Source: Kiritimatiellia bacterium | GTDB taxonomy: Bacteria > Verrucomicrobiota > Kiritimatiellia > RFP12 > UBA1067 | Assembly: GCA_904502135.1 (NCBI GenBank) | Contig: CAJGDE010000031.1 | Coordinates: 1 to 18,024 of the forward strand | Direction: 5' to 3' | Length of the DNA: 18,024 bases | In this document: one piece after another, positions 6,665 to 14,773 of the stretch | Layout: each line of letters opens with the position of its first letter | Numbering within the stretch: the first letter of the stretch is position 1 | Notes under the pieces: model-generated | What the model was told of the DNA's origin: nothing | Databases searched by the model: none | The model's input: the letters and a program-made list of their open reading frames with translations, nothing else | Position numbers and translations under genes: made by a program

Positions 6665-7425
6665 AAAACGCAAAAGAGAAAGAAAACATCTACTCTGATA
6701 AGAGAGCTTTTCGCCGCGAGGTGCGCCTTGCGCGGGTGCAGGTTGAAGGCCTTTCGCGTGAAGAACTGGCAATGGTGCTCGCGTATGAGATAGAGCCTTA
6801 TTCCTCGATTCCCGCCTCTGAGGCGAGTGTTGAATGGAGAGAGATTGAAAGCCAAGAAGAAGGGATGCGGGTTTTTGATGTGGCGCTTCTGCGCAAAAGA
6901 GAAAAAAAGAACGGGGCTTTTGATGTTGAGCGCCTGATCAAACCTTTGTCGTTTATGGCCGTCGTTTTGCTGGCGGCAATGGCGTACGATTATTTTCATA
7001 TCCGCAAAAATATCGCCTCTATAGAAAAGTCTCTTACCCGCCGCATGCCTCTTCAGGCCGATTTGATGAGATTAGATAATAAAATTTCGGCGATAAACCG
7101 TCAGGCGCAAGATATCAGAATTAAGCGTGAGTCTGCCGAGAAGGCGCAGAAGGAGTGCGCTCTTTTGCGAAGCGCTTACTGTGATTTTTTAAGTTCTCTT
7201 TCGGTTATTGGCGCTCGGGCGATAGTCAGAAAGATCGAGAAAGGAAAAGAAGACTTTTCTCTTTCATTCGTGTTGGCGGCGCTTGACGAGAAAGTCGGCA
7301 GCGAGGCATTGTCCGATTTGACGGACGATATGTCTAAAAAAGGCTGGGAGATTCAGGTCGCGGATATGGTCTCTACGGGCGGCGCGATCGTGGAAATAAA
7401 GGCGACGGCGAGGTTTATACGATGA
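6661..7425 (+). CDS. Reduced GspL/PilM-PilN-like inner-membrane assembly protein
   Basis: This 254-residue protein has three parts. The cytoplasmic part (about 1-90) contains SREELAMVLAYEIEPYSSIP followed by a W-R-E-I strand and an acidic turn before VFDVALLRKRE. This pattern resembles the SHS2-type subdomain of PilM and GspL (x-x-E-L-x-x-A-I-x-x-E-x-x-x-x-I-P), without the actin-like ATP-binding core. One membrane segment follows (about 94-112), then a long charged coiled coil (about 113-165) and a small alpha/beta periplasmic domain, as in PilN or the GspL C-terminus. It overlaps the preceding stop (ATGA) and the next start (ATGA). Its place before a GspM/PilO-like gene and the ATPases supports a platform role linking ATPase to pseudopilus. 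Assignment is from topology, motif and context; sequence identity to known families is weak. Confidence 0.6.
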   Translation: MKNAKEKENIYSDKRAFRREVRLARVQVEGLSREELAMVLAYEIEPYSSIPASEASVEWREIESQEEGMRVFDVALLRKREKKNGAFDVERLIKPLSFMAVVLLAAMAYDYFHIRKNIASIEKSLTRRMPLQADLMRLDNKISAINRQAQDIRIKRESAEKAQKECALLRSAYCDFLSSLSVIGARAIVRKIEKGKEDFSLSFVLAALDEKVGSEALSDLTDDMSKKGWEIQVADMVSTGGAIVEIKATARFIR

Positions 7426-7973
7426 TTGAGGTTCGAACAAAAGACAAGTTTTTTATCTGCGGCGTTTTGCCGGTTATTGCAGCTATCGCCTACTTTGCGC
7501 ATTTTAGAAACGTTGAAACGGCAAAGATGAAGTCACTTCGTGACAAGGATTTTTCGACTGTGAGCGAAGAGGCTTATCCAGTGGAAAAAAATATTAGGCT
7601 CTCGCGCCTTAAAGAGGCCGAAGCTAAACTTCAGGAAGAGAAAAGCGTTGCCCCATCCCGGGAATTCGTGGTGGCCGACAATTCTTTAAGCGCTTCTCAC
7701 CGCACGCGCAATGTCGTTCAGGTTTTTCGGAAATCTTCTTTGGCTGTGGAAGAAGTGGCCAAAGTTAAGGATATCCGGGAGAGCCGCGCCGAGAATGTTT
7801 TAAGATCGACGCTGGCGATGGAAAATCCAGTAAGAAGAGCGTATCGCATCGATGGTGGCTTTTCATCGCTCAAGGCGGCTGTCGATGAGTTTGCATATAA
7901 GAAATTTGCAGTTATTATCGCTCAGCTTGAGCTTCTGGGGATTGATAAATGGAGGCTTGAACTTTATGAATAA
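7422..7973 (+). CDS. GspM/PilO-like bitopic inner-membrane protein
   Basis: This 183-residue protein has a short cytoplasmic N-terminus, one membrane helix (about residues 10-28), a charged coiled-coil-like stretch (about 55-76), a polar linker and a compact C-terminal alpha/beta unit (about 140-183: G-G-F-S-S-L then a helix, then a strand ending LELYE). This is the shape of GspM and PilO, which pair with GspL or PilN at the inner membrane. The start overlaps the previous stop (ATGA), with a GCGAGG-like site eight bases upstream. The 3' end overlaps the next gene by eight bases. Similarity is of architecture and position only; no diagnostic motif is present. Confidence 0.5.
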   Translation: MIEVRTKDKFFICGVLPVIAAIAYFAHFRNVETAKMKSLRDKDFSTVSEEAYPVEKNIRLSRLKEAEAKLQEEKSVAPSREFVVADNSLSASHRTRNVVQVFRKSSLAVEEVAKVKDIRESRAENVLRSTLAMENPVRRAYRIDGGFSSLKAAVDEFAYKKFAVIIAQLELLGIDKWRLELYE

Positions 7974-9066
7974 TCTTTTAGAGAGTCTTTTTGCCAGATG
8001 TGAGGAATTGGGGGCAAGCGACATTCATATTTCGGCTGGATATGCGCCAAGATTAAGAGTTATGGGTGAGCTTCTGCCGCTTGAAGACTACAGGCTCTTC
8101 GATGAGAAGGCCGTAGATTTGATAGCCATGGAGCTTGGTCTTACGACATTGCCTTTGGGGTGCCCGGACGGTAGTGAGAGAATCCGCTATACGCTTCTAA
8201 AAGAGGGTTCGCTCGACGGAGCTGTATCATCTCCTTCTCATGCCCGCTACAGGTTCAATGTTTTTCGTGAAATGAATCGTCATGCGATAGCGTTAAGACG
8301 CTTGGATATGACATTCCGAGACTTCTGCAATCTTGGACTTCCAAGAAGGCTTGAAGACTTCTGCAATGAAAAAGAGGGTCTTGTGATTGTTTCTGGGCCG
8401 ACTGGGTCTGGCAAATCAACAACTTTGGCGACGATGGTAAACCGTATCAATCAGACAAAGAAAGGGCATATCGTCACAATTGAAGATCCTGTTGAGTTTA
8501 TTCACGATTCATACAAATGTCTTGTGCGTCAGCGTCAGGTCGGCAGAGACGCGAAAAGCTTCAATGATGCTCTCGTCGAGGCGTTGCGGCAGGACCCCGA
8601 CGTTATTCTTGTGGGCGAGATGCGTGATGTCGATACGATGCGCACGGCTCTTCGGGCGGCAGAGACGGGGCATCTTGTTTTTAGCACTCTTCATGCCGGA
8701 GATGCGGCCGGAGCGATAGAGCGCATGATAAGCGTTTTTCCTGCAGAAGAGCAGTCGAGCGCGAGACATCAGCTTGCTCTTGTCCTGCGTGGAGTTTTCG
8801 CGCAGCATCTTCTTCCGACTGTGGATGGCCAGGGGCGCGTTCCGGCTGTCGAGCTGCTCGTGAACAATTCCGCCGTAGCCAATCTCATCGCTACAGGCCG
8901 CTCGCAGCAGCTTTATTCGCTGATTGAAACCGGTGGAAAGTACGGCATGTGCACCCTTGATAATTCTCTTGCCTCGCTCGTGAAACGAGGTCTTGTTTCC
9001 GAATGTGTCGCGATGGGGCTGACGAAAAACCCCGAAATTCTCAAGCGGAGGATTTGTGATGCTTAA
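7966..9066 (+). CDS. pilT: PilT-like secretion/retraction ATPase
   Basis: This 366-residue hexameric cytoplasmic ATPase belongs to the PilT branch of type II/IV secretion ATPases. The N-terminal PAS-like domain starts ASDIHIS (about 16-22). Walker A is GPTGSGKST (144-152), the Asp-box is TIEDPVEF, and the Walker B region is DPDVILVGEMRD (about 210-221), followed by the His-box TGHLVFSTLHAGD. The C-terminus has AVANLIATGRSQQLYSLIETG and KYGMCTLD, counterparts of the PilT segments containing AIRNLIRE and GMQTMD. The four-Cys zinc motif of GspE/PilB is absent. The ATG at 7966 has GGAGG ten bases upstream and overlaps the previous gene by eight bases; an upstream in-frame ATG at 7852 lies inside that gene and is rejected. 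A retraction ATPase is not a standard type II secretion component, so it suggests a dynamic pilus or pseudopilus. GspE follows with an eight-base overlap. Confidence 0.9.
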   Translation: MNNLLESLFARCEELGASDIHISAGYAPRLRVMGELLPLEDYRLFDEKAVDLIAMELGLTTLPLGCPDGSERIRYTLLKEGSLDGAVSSPSHARYRFNVFREMNRHAIALRRLDMTFRDFCNLGLPRRLEDFCNEKEGLVIVSGPTGSGKSTTLATMVNRINQTKKGHIVTIEDPVEFIHDSYKCLVRQRQVGRDAKSFNDALVEALRQDPDVILVGEMRDVDTMRTALRAAETGHLVFSTLHAGDAAGAIERMISVFPAEEQSSARHQLALVLRGVFAQHLLPTVDGQGRVPAVELLVNNSAVANLIATGRSQQLYSLIETGGKYGMCTLDNSLASLVKRGLVSECVAMGLTKNPEILKRRICDA

Positions 9067-10153
9067 TGCTGTTGAACTTCTCCGCGATGCCGCTACTCTC
9101 ACAGACAGCGTTCGCTTGGTTGACAGGATTCTTAGAGCCGGGCTTCTCATGAGGGCTTCAGACGCCCATTTCGACCCGATGCCATCGGGTGTGCGTGTTA
9201 GATTCAGAATTGACGGTATGCTTGAAGAGGTTTTTACGATACCTCCTTCAATGGCAAGCGGCGTTACGAGCAGGCTTAAGGTTTTATCCTCGCTTGATAT
9301 TGCAGAGAAACGCGCTCCGCAGGACGGAGGTTTTTCGTGGCGCATGATAGGCTCGCAGCATAATTCGTTAGACGTGAGAATGGCCACTCTGCCGGTCAGG
9401 CACGGCGAGAGAATCACTCTTAGGCTTCTTGAGTCCGGCGGGCGCCGACTTGGAATAGATGATCTTGGTTTTAGTCCTTCGCACAAGGCCATGTTTATCA
9501 AGGCTCTTACCAATCCGCAAGGCCTTGTGCTTCTGACGGGACCGACTGGCAGCGGAAAAACGACAACTCTTTACGCCGCGATAAATTATCTGCTGTCGCT
9601 CTCACCGAAGAACATCCTAACGGTTGAAGATCCAATCGAGTATGAAATTTCAGGTGTAGCCCAGGCGGAAGTGGATTCGTCAGATAAAGTAAATTTCACG
9701 AAAGCGCTTAAGTCTCTCCTCCGTCATGATCCAGATGTCGTCATGATAGGCGAAATACGCGACGGCGCTTCTCTCGATGCGGCCGTAAAGGCTTCCCTTA
9801 CCGGGCATCTGGTGCTTTCAACGCTTCATTCGGGCAGCGCAAAGGGCGCGCTTACAAGGCTTGTGGATATGGGGCTTGATGCGCCTTTGGCGACATCTAC
9901 GCTTAATATGGCTGTCGCTCAGCGTCTTGTAAGGCGTCTGTGTCCAGTTTGCGGCGGCAAGAAGCGCTCTTGCGAGGGCGCGTCTGTCTGCCATGAATGC
10001 GCAGGTCGCGGCTACAAGGGAAGAGTCGGACTTTTCGAACTATATTCTCCCGCTTTAGGAATAGAGACGAGCATGACCGATGATGCGAGAGAGAAGATAG
10101 CTTCAGGTGTCACGAGCGAGCTTGAAGTCGCCCGTGTTATGGGAGAAGACTGA
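9059..10153 (+). CDS. gspE: GspE/PilB-like assembly ATPase, short form
   Basis: This 364-residue ATPase would power pseudopilus extension. It shows ASDAHFDP near the N-terminus (counterpart of SDIHIEP), the segment AEKRAPQDGG, Walker A GPTGSGKTT (161-169), the Asp-box TVEDPIEYE, Walker B DPDVVMIGEIRD with TGHLVLSTLHSG, a Q-R-L-V-R-R-L-C-P region, and the zinc site C295-x2-C298 and C311-x2-C314 typical of GspE/PilB. The usual GspE length is around 500 residues. The missing part is the N-terminal N1 domain that docks to GspL, which fits the reduced L-like protein encoded nearby. The ATG at 9059 is preferred to the GTG at 9056 because GGAGG (9047-9051) is then seven bases away. It overlaps the PilT-like gene by eight bases and gspF by one (TGATG). 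Confidence 0.92.
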   Translation: MLNAVELLRDAATLTDSVRLVDRILRAGLLMRASDAHFDPMPSGVRVRFRIDGMLEEVFTIPPSMASGVTSRLKVLSSLDIAEKRAPQDGGFSWRMIGSQHNSLDVRMATLPVRHGERITLRLLESGGRRLGIDDLGFSPSHKAMFIKALTNPQGLVLLTGPTGSGKTTTLYAAINYLLSLSPKNILTVEDPIEYEISGVAQAEVDSSDKVNFTKALKSLLRHDPDVVMIGEIRDGASLDAAVKASLTGHLVLSTLHSGSAKGALTRLVDMGLDAPLATSTLNMAVAQRLVRRLCPVCGGKKRSCEGASVCHECAGRGYKGRVGLFELYSPALGIETSMTDDAREKIASGVTSELEVARVMGED

Positions 10154-11364
10154 TGCTTTTAACGGCCAAAGTAAGAGACAGAACGGGGCTTGAGCGCTTT
10201 ATCGAGCGCGAAGCTCTCTCGTCAAGCGATTTGGCCGCCCAATTGAGACATGAAGGCATGGTCGTTATTTCTGTGACTGAGAGCGAGGGGCTTTCTTTGA
10301 AAACAAAAAAAGGACACCTGTTTTCAAGACGAAGGATGTCGACGTTTTCCGTCGAGATGGGGCTTAGGCAGCTTTCTTCAATGCTTTCAAGCGGAGTTGC
10401 GCTTTTGCTTTCGTTGAGAACTGTTTCAGAGCAGTCTTCCACAAAGAAGGCTAAAAAGCTTTGGTCGGACGTTGCGGATAGGATTTATGGCGGGAGTTCC
10501 TTTTCTGCCGCTCTTGAAGAGAACATAAAAACATTTGGCGCGATCACTGTCAGATTGGCGGAAGTCGGGGAGCGCTCGGGCGAGTTGGAGAATGCGATGC
10601 GACGCGCTGCAGATCAGCTGGAAAGCGCGCGCAATCTCAGGACGGCTGTTGTGAACGCGCTTGTCTATCCTGTGCTTACGCTTCTTATGACGGTTGGCGT
10701 TTGCACGTATTTGGTAGGTGTTGTGATACCGAAACTTGGTGAGTTTTTGAACGAGTCCGGTGCGCAATTGCCTGGGATCACGCAGCTTTTAATCGACATT
10801 TCGCATTGGTTTGCTGATTATTCCTTTTACGTCCTTCTCTTTGCCATAGCGGCGGTCTTGGCTTGGTTTACCGTAAGGCAGAATAAGAGCGGAAGAGAAT
10901 TTGAGGATGTCCTTCTTTTGAAATTGCCGGTCGTCGGTAAAATTCTCCGAGTCGCGGGAACGGCCGTTTTTTCCCGGGCGATGCAGATAATGACAGAGTC
11001 CGGCGTAACTCTTTTAGATGCCATGGTCAGTGCCGAAAAAATACTATCAAACGCAAGACTGAAACGCAGGATTAATGAGGCTCACTTGATTATCCTTTCC
11101 GGCGGCTCTCTTTCGGATTCGCTTTCGCGGGCGAAAGAATTTATGCCTATGCTTTGGCATATGGCCTCCGTCGGCGAGGTCTCCGGTTCCTTGCCGGGAG
11201 TCTTTGAAGAGACGGCCCGTTTTCACGAGCTTCAGCTGGCGATAACGATAAAGAGGCTGGGGATTCTCATAGAGCCGGTGATGATAGCGATTACGGCCGT
11301 GATCGTCGGTTTTGTATACATAGCTTTTTTTATGGCGCTGTTCGCGATAGCCACGGCCGGTTGA
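10153..11364 (+). CDS. gspF: GspF/PilC inner-membrane platform protein
   Basis: This 403-residue polytopic platform protein is full length for GspF/PilC. It has two T2SF repeats. The first cytoplasmic domain (about 60-165) contains GLRQLSSMLSSGVALLLSLR and LAEVGERSGELE. The second (about 265-370) contains FSRAMQIMTESGVTLLDAM and MASVGEVSGSLPG. Membrane segments are at about 168-195, 216-240 and 374-403. In known systems GspF sits at the centre of the assembly platform and is driven by GspE. The ATG shares one base with the gspE stop and has a GGGAGA site six bases upstream. Identification is firm; whether it serves a T2SS or a T4P cannot be told from this protein alone. Confidence 0.93.
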   Translation: MLLTAKVRDRTGLERFIEREALSSSDLAAQLRHEGMVVISVTESEGLSLKTKKGHLFSRRRMSTFSVEMGLRQLSSMLSSGVALLLSLRTVSEQSSTKKAKKLWSDVADRIYGGSSFSAALEENIKTFGAITVRLAEVGERSGELENAMRRAADQLESARNLRTAVVNALVYPVLTLLMTVGVCTYLVGVVIPKLGEFLNESGAQLPGITQLLIDISHWFADYSFYVLLFAIAAVLAWFTVRQNKSGREFEDVLLLKLPVVGKILRVAGTAVFSRAMQIMTESGVTLLDAMVSAEKILSNARLKRRINEAHLIILSGGSLSDSLSRAKEFMPMLWHMASVGEVSGSLPGVFEETARFHELQLAITIKRLGILIEPVMIAITAVIVGFVYIAFFMALFAIATAG

Positions 11365-11378
11365 CGAAAGGTACATTT

Positions 11379-13559
11379 ATGAAGATTAAAGAGATAAGTA
11401 AAATGAAGAAAATTCTGCCTGCGGCGCTTATCGCAGTTTCGGCGAGCGCATTTGCCTTAGATCCGCTCAAGCCATCGCAGGAAATGGCTTCGCGTCTTAC
11501 CGAGCGCATTGCTCAAGGCGGAGGAATAAAGATTTCCGCGCTCGTCGTCGGTTCTGATGACGAGGGTGTAGCTTTTGTGCGCGACGACGAAAATGTCGAC
11601 AGGCTTGTGAGATCCGGCAGCGTCGTCAGCGCGTCGCTCGGCGGAATCAAGGTCGATATGAAAGTGAAAAGCGTCTCGGTCGGCGGAGTTGAACTCAGTA
11701 CGCCCAAAGGCGGCGTTTTTCTGAACGCGCGTTTTTCTTCGCTCGATAAACCCGAAGGCGCAGACAGGAATTTTCTCAGATACATTGAATCTGAGTCGGT
11801 CAAGTTGGGTGAGCTTGTAAAGCTTATCTCCGATCGAAGCGGCGTTAACATTTCCTCCTCCGACGCGGCGGCGGGAAAATCGGTTTCGATTTTCCTTCGC
11901 AACATCACAGTCGCCGCGTCGATCGAGGAGATTTGCAGAACGACATCGCTCTGGTTCAGAAGCGACGGCGGCGTGATCAGAATCATGACGATGGAGGAAT
12001 ATCAGAACAATTTGTCCAGTTTCAGGGAAGAGACGATGGAGACGTTTACGCTTCTGTATCCTAACGTTGTCGAGGTCGCGGGCGTCATTTACGGGCTTTA
12101 TCCTGACCGCACGCTTCTTTCTCTCGGCGAACAGGAGGTTCAGGAGGACGGCGAAAACGATCTTTCGCGCAGATTCAGGCGCTTTAGGGTTTTGGAGGAT
12201 AACGGGGGCGCTCAGTTTATGGGTATGCAGGCTCCTACCGTTTCGGGGAGTTCGGCGAATACCGGTAGCGGAACTTTTTCATTCAGCCGCGGAAGCGCTC
12301 TTTCCCGTGTAAGCCAGTGGGATCAGCTTAAGAACAACCGTCGACGCAGAACTGTCGCTATGGGGGATGTGATTTCGCAAACCCAGGCAAAGAAACTTGA
12401 CGAGGCGATTTCTTCGGGAGATAAGGAGACTTTCGATAGACTCCTAAACGAAAGTCAGACCGTAGCGAATATTTTCGTCTCCATTTCGCGCAAGAACAAT
12501 ATGCTCATCGTGCGCACAAGCGACACAAAGGCGATGGGCGAGATCCGCGCTCTCGTGAAAAAGCTTGATGTCCCAACTCCCATGGTTCTCATGGAAGTTA
12601 AGGTTATGGAACTGCAGCTTGACGACGATTATAATGCGACGTTCGAATATTCGTTCAACAGGAAATCCCATTCGATGGGCAAAACCGGCTTGCTGGATAA
12701 GGACAGTAAAGGCAATCTCGTCAGTGATGCGATTCAGTCAGGTTTGAGCGGCTCATATAATCCTACATTTTCATTCAAGGTCATCAGCGATAATGTTGAT
12801 GCGTCGATAAGGCTGATGCAGAAAGACGGCCGAATAAAAATGCTCGCGACCCCGACGCTTCTTACGGCGAATAATGAAGTATCGCGTATTTTCAGCGGCA
12901 AGGAGTATCCGATCATTACAGGCTGGAGAGGGGGCGAGACTGTAATTCCTGTAGATGGGCCGGCGATGATTTCTGTTCCCACTCCCGAAATTGAGCGCAA
13001 AGACATCGGGACGATGCTTTTGATAACCCCTAACATCAATGCTGACAGAACCGTGACTATCCATCTTCTTCAGGAAGATTCCCAGGTCGCCGGAAAGGCC
13101 GACATTCCCGTTGTAAATACAACCGTCAAAGATTCGGGCGACTCTTCAAATTCGGAATCTTCAGGTTCAAACCTTAAAATTGATTATGTGGAATCGCGCT
13201 CGCTGACGGGAACTTTTGTCGCGAAAGACAATATGACCGTTCTTGCCGGCGGGCTTATCAAAGAGACGGAAGAAGAGACATTTTACCGCACGCCGTTTTT
13301 AGGCTCAATACCGCTTCTCGGTTGGCTTTTCAGGGGGACAGAAAAGAGCAAGGTCCGTACAGAACTTATAGTTCTTATCACCCCGCATGTCATATCGACT
13401 CCATACGAGGGAGGCAAGATATCGAACGAGCTTTTGAAGGCTCTTTCGGCACATCCTGCCCGCGACGGGTCAAAATCGCTCGGCACTCTTCGCAAAGGCA
13501 AAGACGGCGTCGCGGCCGAGCATTCGGCGACAAACGATTTCTTTAACATATTTAAATAA
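11379..13559 (+). CDS. gspD: GspD/PilQ-family outer-membrane secretin with extra N-terminal domain
   Basis: This 726-residue secretin has a signal peptide (MKIKEISKMKKILPAALIAV..., cleavage about 26/27 after S-A-F-A). Residues about 50-110 form a beta-rich unit (ISALVVG, then V-R-S-G-S-V-V, then VSVGGVELSTPKGG) resembling the GspC/PilP homology region. An STN/N0-like domain follows (about 134-205), then an N1-like domain split by a long insert (about 250-355) that includes a Ser/Gly-rich stretch. The secretin barrel domain begins near 403 (VLMEVKVMELQL) and includes FSGKEYPI, IGTMLLITPNI, TPFLGSIPLLGWLF (about 637-650) and ELIVLITPHVI. It forms the outer-membrane channel. The ATG at 11379 follows a GAAAGG site; upstream TTG 11361 and downstream ATG 11403 are alternatives. 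No pilotin-binding tail or pilotin gene is seen. Confidence 0.93.
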   Translation: MKIKEISKMKKILPAALIAVSASAFALDPLKPSQEMASRLTERIAQGGGIKISALVVGSDDEGVAFVRDDENVDRLVRSGSVVSASLGGIKVDMKVKSVSVGGVELSTPKGGVFLNARFSSLDKPEGADRNFLRYIESESVKLGELVKLISDRSGVNISSSDAAAGKSVSIFLRNITVAASIEEICRTTSLWFRSDGGVIRIMTMEEYQNNLSSFREETMETFTLLYPNVVEVAGVIYGLYPDRTLLSLGEQEVQEDGENDLSRRFRRFRVLEDNGGAQFMGMQAPTVSGSSANTGSGTFSFSRGSALSRVSQWDQLKNNRRRRTVAMGDVISQTQAKKLDEAISSGDKETFDRLLNESQTVANIFVSISRKNNMLIVRTSDTKAMGEIRALVKKLDVPTPMVLMEVKVMELQLDDDYNATFEYSFNRKSHSMGKTGLLDKDSKGNLVSDAIQSGLSGSYNPTFSFKVISDNVDASIRLMQKDGRIKMLATPTLLTANNEVSRIFSGKEYPIITGWRGGETVIPVDGPAMISVPTPEIERKDIGTMLLITPNINADRTVTIHLLQEDSQVAGKADIPVVNTTVKDSGDSSNSESSGSNLKIDYVESRSLTGTFVAKDNMTVLAGGLIKETEEETFYRTPFLGSIPLLGWLFRGTEKSKVRTELIVLITPHVISTPYEGGKISNELLKALSAHPARDGSKSLGTLRKGKDGVAAEHSATNDFFNIFK

Positions 13560-13586
13560 CAAAAAACTGAAAAAGGAGCATAAAAA

Positions 13587-14606
13587 ATGAAAAAAGGATT
13601 CACACTTATTGAGCTGTTGATGGTTGTTGCGATCATCGCGATAATATCGACGCTTGCGGTCTCCAAAATCGGAGGAGTAAAAGAATCTTCCGCAAGAAAA
13701 ATATCTCTTGCCAACCAAGCAGCCGTAGAAAGGGGCATCAGCGCGTTTCTTGTTTCCGGTGGGCGTCTTAACAGGCTTGATTCTCTTATTTACGCTGGCG
13801 AGGGCGGCGCTCCCTTGTTTGGGATGAAAGAAGGCGATTTCGATTTTGATACCGTATCTACCGCTCAAGGTCGCGAGGGCCTTTATTTAGGGCCTTCTGC
13901 GGAAGGTTCATCTACTGACATAATCCGTGAAGAGCAAAATAGCGGCCTTACTCCGGGCCTTAACAAGGTTCTATGCCTTTATACGCTTAGCAAGAAGCAG
14001 GCCGAAGCTTTAAATACCAGGCTTGGTCTAAAATATGTTATGGCTCACACCGCATTCGCCGATGTAGATCAAATGACATATCCCTCGCTGCATTATCCGA
14101 AGGATCGCGCCCCTTACGGAGACGGGACTGTGCCCAATGCCGCAAACGGTCTTGATGCCAATACTTCCGCGATGGTCGCGACGATCGTTACGAATGGTAT
14201 GATTGTCGCTGCGATAAACCCGAGAAATGACATAGGACGAACAATTTATCAGGCGATGGGGCAGGAACTTCTCAGCACGGAGAACTATGATTATCAAGGC
14301 AACCGTAATAATGCGGCGTATGATGAGAACGAAGTTCGGTCTGAAATCATCAGCAAAGGAGGGCCGCTTATTGCTTTTGGTCTTGGTGACAACTGCTCTG
14401 TAATCGGTAAGGCGAATGCAGGGCTTGAGTCTGCGCCGTATGCGTCTTACGCGCAGAAGCGTTTTTATTCAAGGTATATCGTTCTTATTAGGCTTAGGAC
14501 TGTCGGAGAGGGGTCAATAGCGCAGGTTATTCCTGAATTTGCAGGCGTACTTGATTGCTGCGGCAACACGATTCGCGCCGCGCAAAGCATCGTCCGATCG
14601 ATGTAA
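13587..14606 (+). CDS. Third large pseudopilin (type II secretion / type IV pilus family)
   Basis: This 339-residue protein has the cleanest prepilin signal of the three: M-K-K-G followed by FTLIELLMVVAIIAIISTLA, with Gly before the cleavage site and Glu at mature position 5. The remaining ~315 residues are far longer than a typical GspG and lack the DPWGN motif found in the two upstream pilins. The C-terminal third has a pair of Cys (D-C-C-G) near the end. A strong AAGGAG lies eight bases before the ATG and the gene is 27 bases after gspD, so it is likely cotranscribed but separately initiated, perhaps at a higher rate. It could be the main fibre subunit or a GspK-like large tip pilin; sequence alone does not decide. 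Non-coding sequence follows. Confidence 0.8.
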   Translation: MKKGFTLIELLMVVAIIAIISTLAVSKIGGVKESSARKISLANQAAVERGISAFLVSGGRLNRLDSLIYAGEGGAPLFGMKEGDFDFDTVSTAQGREGLYLGPSAEGSSTDIIREEQNSGLTPGLNKVLCLYTLSKKQAEALNTRLGLKYVMAHTAFADVDQMTYPSLHYPKDRAPYGDGTVPNAANGLDANTSAMVATIVTNGMIVAAINPRNDIGRTIYQAMGQELLSTENYDYQGNRNNAAYDENEVRSEIISKGGPLIAFGLGDNCSVIGKANAGLESAPYASYAQKRFYSRYIVLIRLRTVGEGSIAQVIPEFAGVLDCCGNTIRAAQSIVRSM

Positions 14607-14640
14607 GGCGTGATTAGTTGGAGTCGGAGAGAGGGTTAAT

Positions 14641-14672
14641 GTTAGAATGTTAGAATGTTAGAATGTTGGAAT
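14641..14672 (+). repeat. Tandem 8-bp repeat, four units
   Basis: Three exact copies of GTTAGAAT (14641-14664) and one variant GTTGGAAT (14665-14672) lie head to tail in the gap after the last pilin. A partial copy may precede them (GTTAAT at 14635-14640). Copy number could vary by slippage. Confidence 0.9.
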
Positions 14673-14708
14673 GAAGGTTTAGAAGGTTTAGGAGGTTTGG
14701 GAGGTGTA
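14673..14708 (+). repeat. Tandem 9-bp repeat, four units
   Basis: GAAGGTTTA occurs twice (14673-14681, 14682-14690), then GGAGGTTTG (14691-14699) and GGAGGTGTA (14700-14708). It directly abuts the 8-bp repeat and is purine- and G/T-biased on this strand. Confidence 0.8.
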
Positions 14709-14715
14709 GAGATTA

Positions 14716-14727
14716 GGTGTAGGTGTA
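14716..14727 (+). repeat. Short 6-bp duplication
   Basis: GGTGTA is duplicated (14716-14721, 14722-14727), and related GGTGTA ends the last 9-bp unit just upstream. The whole of 14641-14736 is thus a mosaic of short related G/T-rich repeats. Confidence 0.5.
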
Positions 14728-14773
14728 GTTTAGGATAAAATCGGAAAGTGAATAGAAACTCTGACTCAACTAA

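Noticed and set aside
7852..7965. N-terminal extension of the PilT-like ATPase from the ATG at 7852
   Set aside because: It lies wholly inside the GspM/PilO-like gene, and the ATG at 7966 has a GGAGG at normal spacing and begins directly before the conserved domain.
8509..9513. 334-codon frame on the minus strand
   Set aside because: It is opposite the two ATPase genes, which carry all their family motifs on the + strand; the minus product has no recognisable domain.
14641..14736. Tandem repeats as a CRISPR array
   Set aside because: Units are 6-9 bases and directly adjacent, with no spacers and no cas genes.
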